From: Alphaproteobacteria bacterium
Lineage (GTDB): Bacteria > Pseudomonadota > Alphaproteobacteria > Micropepsales > Micropepsaceae
Assembly (NCBI GenBank): GCA_015654715.1
Contig: JAATGK010000079.1
Span: 1 to 9,497, forward strand
DNA: 9,497 bases
Direction: 5' to 3'
Positions within the stretch are counted from its first letter, which is position 1, and every line of letters starts with the position of its first letter. The translations under genes and the position numbers were made by a program. This document shows positions 6,941 through 9,497 of the stretch, in pieces. The notes under the pieces are model-generated. The model was given only the letters and a program-made list of their open reading frames with translations. It had not been told where the DNA came from and ran no database searches.

Positions 6941-7642
6941 ATGAAACCGTCGGTGCTCGTGGCCGAGGACGAAAGCGCCCTAGTCACCCTGCTCCGATAC
7001 AATCTGGAGCGTGAGGGCTACCGGGTGTTGGAGGCAATGGATGGCGAAGAGGCGCTTCTCGTCGCCGCTGAAGAAAAACCAGATCTCGTGCTCCTCGATT
7101 GGATGCTGCCGCAGCTTTCCGGCATCGAAGTATGCCGCCGCCTGCGCAGCCGGCAGGAGACCCGCAACGTCCCGATCATTATGCTGACCGCGCGCGGTGA
7201 GGAATCGGACCGCATCCGCGGCCTCGATACCGGCGCCGACGATTATCTCACCAAGCCGTTTTCGATGATGGAACTCCTGGCGCGGCTGCGCGCCGTGATG
7301 CGCCGCATCCGCCCGAGCCTGGCCGAGGATGTCGTCGTGGTCGGCGATATCGAGATGGACCGTGCCGCCCACCGGGTACGCCGCTCCGGCCGCGAGGTGC
7401 ATCTGGGGCCGACCGAGTACAAGCTGCTCGATCACCTGATCCAGCACCCCGGCCGCGTCTTTTCGCGTGAGCAGCTCCTGGATGCGGTGTGGGGCTCGGA
7501 TGTCTATGTCGAGGCCCGCACTGTTGACGTCCATGTCGGCCGCCTGCGCAAGGCCCTCAACATCGACGGTACCGGCGATCCGATCCGCACTGTTCGGTCG
7601 GCTGGTTACGCGCTGGAAGACGCCGCTGTTCCGGCGGTGTAA
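6941..7642 (+). CDS. phoB: Phosphate-regulon response regulator PhoB
   Basis: PhoB is the DNA-binding regulator phosphorylated by PhoR; it activates genes for phosphate uptake and scavenging by binding Pho boxes. The 233-residue product is an OmpR-family regulator. The N-terminal receiver has acidic residues Glu9/Asp10, phosphoacceptor Asp53 in LLDWMLPQLSG, Thr83 in MLTARGEESDRI and Lys105 in YLTKPFS. The C-terminal winged-helix domain (about 130-228) has GPTEYKLLDHLIQHPGRVFS and the recognition-helix region EARTVDVHVGRLRKAL. LTARGEESDRIRGLDTGADDY is characteristic of PhoB within the family. AAGGA at 6929-6933, inside the phoU 3' end, gives a good ribosome-binding site seven bases before the ATG. 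phoU ends 3 bases upstream, so the two are co-transcribed and possibly translationally coupled. A terminator follows at 7673. Confidence 0.95.
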   Translation: MKPSVLVAEDESALVTLLRYNLEREGYRVLEAMDGEEALLVAAEEKPDLVLLDWMLPQLSGIEVCRRLRSRQETRNVPIIMLTARGEESDRIRGLDTGADDYLTKPFSMMELLARLRAVMRRIRPSLAEDVVVVGDIEMDRAAHRVRRSGREVHLGPTEYKLLDHLIQHPGRVFSREQLLDAVWGSDVYVEARTVDVHVGRLRKALNIDGTGDPIRTVRSAGYALEDAAVPAV

Positions 7643-7672
7643 GGCGCACCGATTACGAAGCAAACGAAATCC

Positions 7673-7698
7673 GCCCGCGGCGTCTGTCGCGGGCTTTT
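7673..7698 (+). terminator. Rho-independent terminator after phoB
   Basis: A perfect 7-bp GC-rich stem (GCCCGCG with CGCGGGC, 8-base loop) is followed directly by TTTT. It lies 30 bases after the phoB stop, ending the phoR-phoU-phoB block before the convergent small gene. In the reverse direction there is no good U-run, so it probably acts mainly rightwards. Confidence 0.8.
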
Positions 7699-7720
7699 CG
7701 CTTCGGGTGAAAGCCAGACC

Positions 7721-7876
7721 CTAGCGGCAGATCTTGTGCGCGTGGGCGCCGCGCAGCAGGCTGTGCAGGGCATCGTGCGGGCTGGAAACGGTGACTGGCG
7801 CCTTGCGCGCCGTCTCGTCTTTCACCGCTTCAGGTTTCGCGGGCTTCGCTTTGGGTTTTTCGACGCGTTTTTTCAT
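7721..7876 (-). CDS. Small hypothetical protein, 51 aa, basic N terminus
   Basis: I do not recognise this product. It starts MKKRVEKPKAKPAKPEAV, a Lys/Pro/Ala-rich and probably disordered basic segment, and ends in a compact SPHDALHSLLRGAHAHKICR (residues 33-51 region) rich in His, with one Cys. There is no signal peptide or membrane segment. Codons strongly prefer G/C at third positions like the neighbours, which favours a real gene. No Shine-Dalgarno precedes the ATG, but an extended -10 motif lies so close upstream that the transcript could begin at the start codon. It lies between the phoB terminator (convergent) and gcrA (same strand, 78 bases upstream). It could be a small nucleic-acid- or protein-binding factor, but that is a guess from composition only. 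Confidence 0.55.
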   Translation of the reverse strand: MKKRVEKPKAKPAKPEAVKDETARKAPVTVSSPHDALHSLLRGAHAHKICR

Positions 7877-7882
7877 GCGCGT

Positions 7883-7891
7883 TCTATATCA
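7883..7891 (-). promoter_or_regulatory. Extended -10 promoter of the 51-aa gene (leaderless candidate)
   Basis: On the minus strand TGA-TATAGA (7891-7883) fits the extended -10 form TGn-TATAAT, with 4 of 6 hexamer matches. Transcription normally starts 6-8 bases after the hexamer, which is 7877-7875; the ATG begins at 7876. No -35 is visible, as is usual for extended -10 promoters. Confidence 0.4.
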
Positions 7892-7907
7892 CATCGCGCC
7901 CGGTGCA

Positions 7908-7930
7908 GGGGAGGCTTTGCAGCGCTCCCC
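7908..7930. other. Hairpin between gcrA and the small gene
   Basis: GGGGAG (7908-7913) pairs with CTCCCC (7925-7930), and two further inner pairs form around a one-base bulge and a 6-base loop. It lies 25 bases after the gcrA stop on the minus strand. No U-run follows in either direction, so it may stabilise the gcrA mRNA end rather than terminate it. Confidence 0.3.
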
Positions 7931-7954
7931 GGCAATAAGATTGGGCGACACCAT

Positions 7955-8404
7955 TCAGCTTGCGATCTTGTCTCGGCGCTGCTGCTGCGGCTGGTAGGCC
8001 TTGCGGGCATGCGCTTCGCAATAAGGCGAGCCCGACTTCGGCTTGCGGCCGCAGAAGTGAAACTCGTTCTCGGAGGGATCGCCGATCGGCCAGCGGCACA
8101 TGCGGTCGTTGATCGTAAGAACGGTGGCGAAGTTGCCGTCGTCCAGCGTCAGCGGATCCTCTTCCACGATCGGGGCCGGCGGAACGTGGGCGCGGATCGA
8201 TACCCGCGGCGTCGTCGGCAAGCGCGGACGCTCGACGCGGGAGGGACTTGCCCGTCCGGCGAGGCCGAGACGATGAACTTTGCCGATTACGGCATTACGC
8301 GTTACGCCGCCCAGTGCGCGGGCGATCTGACTGGCCGAAAGTCCTTCGGTCCAGAGAGATTTGAGCTGGTCGACGCGGTCATCAGTCCAATTGGCCTGGG
8401 TCAT
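7955..8404 (-). CDS. gcrA: Cell-cycle regulator GcrA
   Basis: GcrA is an alphaproteobacterial transcription factor that binds the sigma70 RNA polymerase holoenzyme and activates promoters with CcrM-methylated GANTC sites, timing genes for replication and division. The 149-residue product has the N-terminal DNA-binding region WTDDRVDQLKSLWTEGLSAS with QIARALGGVTRNAVIGKVHR (6-45). A variable Pro/Arg linker follows (about 52-82). The C-terminal sigma-interacting region carries CRWPIG (103-108), FCG (117-119) and SPYCEAHARKAYQP (126-139). It is somewhat shorter than Caulobacter GcrA (173), through the linker. The start at 8404 has AGGAG at 8416-8412, seven bases upstream; the longer open frame beyond it is non-coding intergenic DNA. 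It diverges from argD, an arrangement I believe is common in the class. Confidence 0.95.
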   Translation of the reverse strand: MTQANWTDDRVDQLKSLWTEGLSASQIARALGGVTRNAVIGKVHRLGLAGRASPSRVERPRLPTTPRVSIRAHVPPAPIVEEDPLTLDDGNFATVLTINDRMCRWPIGDPSENEFHFCGRKPKSGSPYCEAHARKAYQPQQQRRDKIAS

Positions 8405-8471
8405 GCGGTTGCTCCTTTCGGCCATTTGCCACCACCTATCGTAGCGGCTCCGACACCTTGCACAAGGCATG

Positions 8472-8489
8472 GGGCTTAACCACAAGCCC
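8472..8489. repeat. Inverted repeat in the gcrA upstream region
   Basis: GGGCTT and AAGCCC form a perfect 6-bp inverted repeat around AACCAC, 68-85 bases upstream of the gcrA start. It could be a leader hairpin or an operator; nothing visible decides between these. Confidence 0.3.
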
Positions 8490-8490
8490 T

Positions 8491-8499
8491 TCGTCCACA
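8491..8499 (+). promoter_or_regulatory. Degenerate DnaA-box-like site
   Basis: TCGTCCACA matches TTATCCACA at 7 of 9 positions. It is one of several DnaA-like sites in the gcrA-argD region; a second, TCGTGCACA on the minus strand at 8536-8528, shares the same TCGTNCACA form. Confidence 0.25.
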
Positions 8500-8505
8500 G
8501 GAACC

Positions 8506-8510
8506 GACTC
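8506..8510. promoter_or_regulatory. GANTC site in gcrA-argD region
   Basis: GACTC about 100 bases upstream of the gcrA start. If methylated by CcrM it could be a target for GcrA autoregulation. A second GANTC (GACTC) is at 8652-8656, just before the argD ribosome-binding site. Confidence 0.35.
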
Positions 8511-8556
8511 AGCGGGCTACCTAACCCTGTGCACGAAAATTTTGTTAACGCGGTCA

Positions 8557-8565
8557 AATGGATAA
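8557..8565 (-). promoter_or_regulatory. Degenerate DnaA-box-like site
   Basis: TTATCCATT on the minus strand matches TTATCCACA at 7 of 9 positions, about 155 bases upstream of the gcrA start and in the same orientation as gcrA. Confidence 0.25.
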
Positions 8566-8597
8566 GTCCGCATCTGGGCGTTGTGACACGACTTTGC

Positions 8598-8626
8598 TTG
8601 TGACCAGGAGGCAAAGCGGCTAAAGC
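8598..8626 (+). promoter_or_regulatory. Weak candidate argD promoter
   Basis: TTGTGA (8598-8603, 4 of 6) and TAAAGC (8621-8626, 3 of 6) are 17 bp apart. An inverted repeat CTTTGC/GCAAAG (8592-8597 and 8611-8616) overlaps the -35 and spacer and could be an operator. The match is modest. Confidence 0.25.
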
Positions 8627-8636
8627 CCCGGTTCCT

Positions 8637-8645
8637 TTATCCACA
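8637..8645 (+). promoter_or_regulatory. Perfect DnaA box
   Basis: TTATCCACA is an exact consensus DnaA box, 26 bases before the argD start and about 230 bases upstream of gcrA. In Caulobacter gcrA transcription is activated by DnaA, so a DnaA box in this shared region is meaningful, though it is nearer to argD. Confidence 0.5.
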
Positions 8646-8670
8646 TCTCTCGACTCGTCAGGAGGCTCAA

Positions 8671-9497
8671 GTGTTTCCGCAAGTGCTGCCAACCTACAAT
8701 CGGACGGACGTCGCGTTCGTTCGGGGCGAAGGGCCTTACCTTTTCGCCGAGGACGGGCAGCGATATCTGGACTTCACGGCCGGTATTGCGGTCAACGCCT
8801 TCGGTCATGCCAATCCCCGGCTCGTCGCCGCGCTGACGGCGCAGGCGGGCAAGCTTTGGCACACCTCCAATCTGTTTCGCGTGCCGGGGCAGGAAAAACT
8901 CGCCAAGCGGCTTTGCGAAGTCACCTTCGCCGACACGGTGTTCTTCACCAATTCGGGGGTGGAAGCCTGCGAACTCGCCTGGAAGATGGCGCGCCGTTAC
9001 CAGTTCGTCAGCGGCCATCCCGAACGTTTCCGTATCGTCGGCTTTGAAAGCGCCTTCCATGGCCGCACCATGGCGGCGATCGCGGCGGGCGGAAATGCGA
9101 AATATCTCGAAGGTTTCGGCCCCAAGGTGGAAGGTTTCGACACCATCCCGCCGGGCGATCTGAAAGCGGTGGAAGCTGCCAGCGGGCCTGAGACCGCCGC
9201 TAACTTGAGCGAGCCGATCCAGGGCGAGGGCGGCGTGCGTGTCATGGCGCCGGAATTCCTGCGCGGCCTGCGCAAGCTTTGCGACGACCGCGGCCTGCTT
9301 TTGATTTTCGACGAAGTGCAGTGCGGCATGGGCCGGACCAGCAAGTTGTTTGCTTATGAATGGGTTGGCATCACGCCCGACATCATGCCCATCGCCAAAG
9401 CGATCGGCGGCGGTTTCCCGGTCGGAGCGTGCCTCGCCACCGCCGATGCGGCCAAAGGCATGACGCCCGGCACCCACGGTTCGACCTATGGCGGCAA
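8671..9497 (+). CDS. argD: Acetylornithine aminotransferase ArgD, 3' end cut by window
   Basis: ArgD is a pyridoxal-phosphate enzyme that converts N-acetylglutamate semialdehyde to N-acetylornithine in arginine biosynthesis; many homologues also act in the matching lysine step. The window holds the first 275 codons of about 390-400. Class III aminotransferase motifs appear in order: the N-terminal [38 protein letters not shown] (about 91-108), [13 protein letters not shown] (cofactor region), [27 protein letters not shown] (Asp contacting the PLP ring nitrogen), and [13 protein letters not shown] with Lys243, the Schiff-base lysine. The GTG start at 8671 is supported by AGGAGG at 8660-8665, five bases upstream. 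The gene diverges from gcr[12 protein letters not shown] in place of the commoner NSGAEANE is a small variation within the family. Assignment to ArgD rather than another ornithine-type aminotransferase is by overall resemblance. Confidence 0.9.
   Translation, partial: MFPQVLPTYNRTDVAFVRGEGPYLFAEDGQRYLDFTAGIAVNAFGHANPRLVAALTAQAGKLWHTSNLFRVPGQEKLAKRLCEVTFADTVFFTNSGVEACELAWKMARRYQFVSGHPERFRIVGFESAFHGRTMAAIAAGGNAKYLEGFGPKVEGFDTIPPGDLKAVEAASGPETAANLSEPIQGEGGVRVMAPEFLRGLRKLCDDRGLLLIFDEVQCGMGRTSKLFAYEWVGITPDIMPIAKAIGGGFPVGACLATADAAKGMTPGTHGSTYGG

Noticed and set aside
7908..7930. GC hairpin after gcrA as a rho-independent terminator
   Set aside because: No U-run follows the stem in either direction.
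7736..8479. Plus-strand open frame of 247 codons opposite gcrA and the small gene
   Set aside because: gcrA on the other strand is unmistakable, and this translation is Arg-rich without motifs.
8491..8645. DnaA-box cluster as a replication origin
   Set aside because: Only one perfect box, no AT-rich unwinding region, and neighbours (gcrA, argD) are not typical origin genes; a promoter role is simpler.
8620..9477. Minus-strand open frame of 285 codons opposite argD
   Set aside because: argD motifs, including the PLP lysine, are clear on the plus strand.

Overview
GC-rich bacterial chromosome, almost certainly from a free-living alphaproteobacterium. The strongest indicators are two regulators confined to that class, the CtrA-pathway phosphotransferase ChpT (613-1227) and the cell-cycle regulator GcrA (7955-8404). 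Both sit near GANTC sites, the target of the CcrM methylase. The order cannot be fixed from this window; a Caulobacterales-, Micropepsales- or Rhodospirillales-like lineage would fit. I see no mobile elements, tRNA or rRNA genes, or CRISPR arrays. All but about 1.3 kb is coding.

Layout. (1) The 5' part of cysQ runs leftwards off the window (1-454). (2) Divergent from it is a rightward block chpT - single-domain receiver (cheY-like) - cheR (613-2498). A candidate CtrA-type promoter with a CtrA-like box, a GANTC site and a DnaA-like box precedes chpT. (3) Convergent with cheR is btuB, a vitamin B12 TonB-dependent receptor (2513-4381, minus). Its roughly 300-nt leader holds a clear cobalamin riboswitch (about 4541-4685) and an expression-platform hairpin. 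(4) Divergent from btuB is the phosphate-control block phoR-phoU-phoB (4832-7642), without the pstSCAB transporter genes that often accompany these genes. A good Pho box overlaps the phoR stop codon, and a rho-independent terminator follows phoB. (5) A 51-codon hypothetical gene (7721-7876, minus) may be read from a leaderless transcript. (6) gcrA (minus) and argD (plus, cut by the window end) diverge from a 266-bp region with one perfect and several degenerate DnaA boxes and two GANTC sites.

How it works together. ChpT carries phosphate from the hybrid kinase CckA to CtrA and CpdR. GcrA co-activates sigma70 promoters at methylated GANTC sites. Both are therefore core cell-cycle genes, placed here about 7 kb apart with nutrient-response genes between them: PhoR/PhoB/PhoU for phosphate and BtuB for B12. 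The receiver and CheR behind chpT suggest a link between the cell-cycle phosphorelay and motility or adaptation, but that is inference. The most useful new observations are regulatory: the internal Pho box, the riboswitch kissing-loop candidate, the CtrA-like box before chpT, the DnaA boxes before gcrA, and the leaderless small gene.
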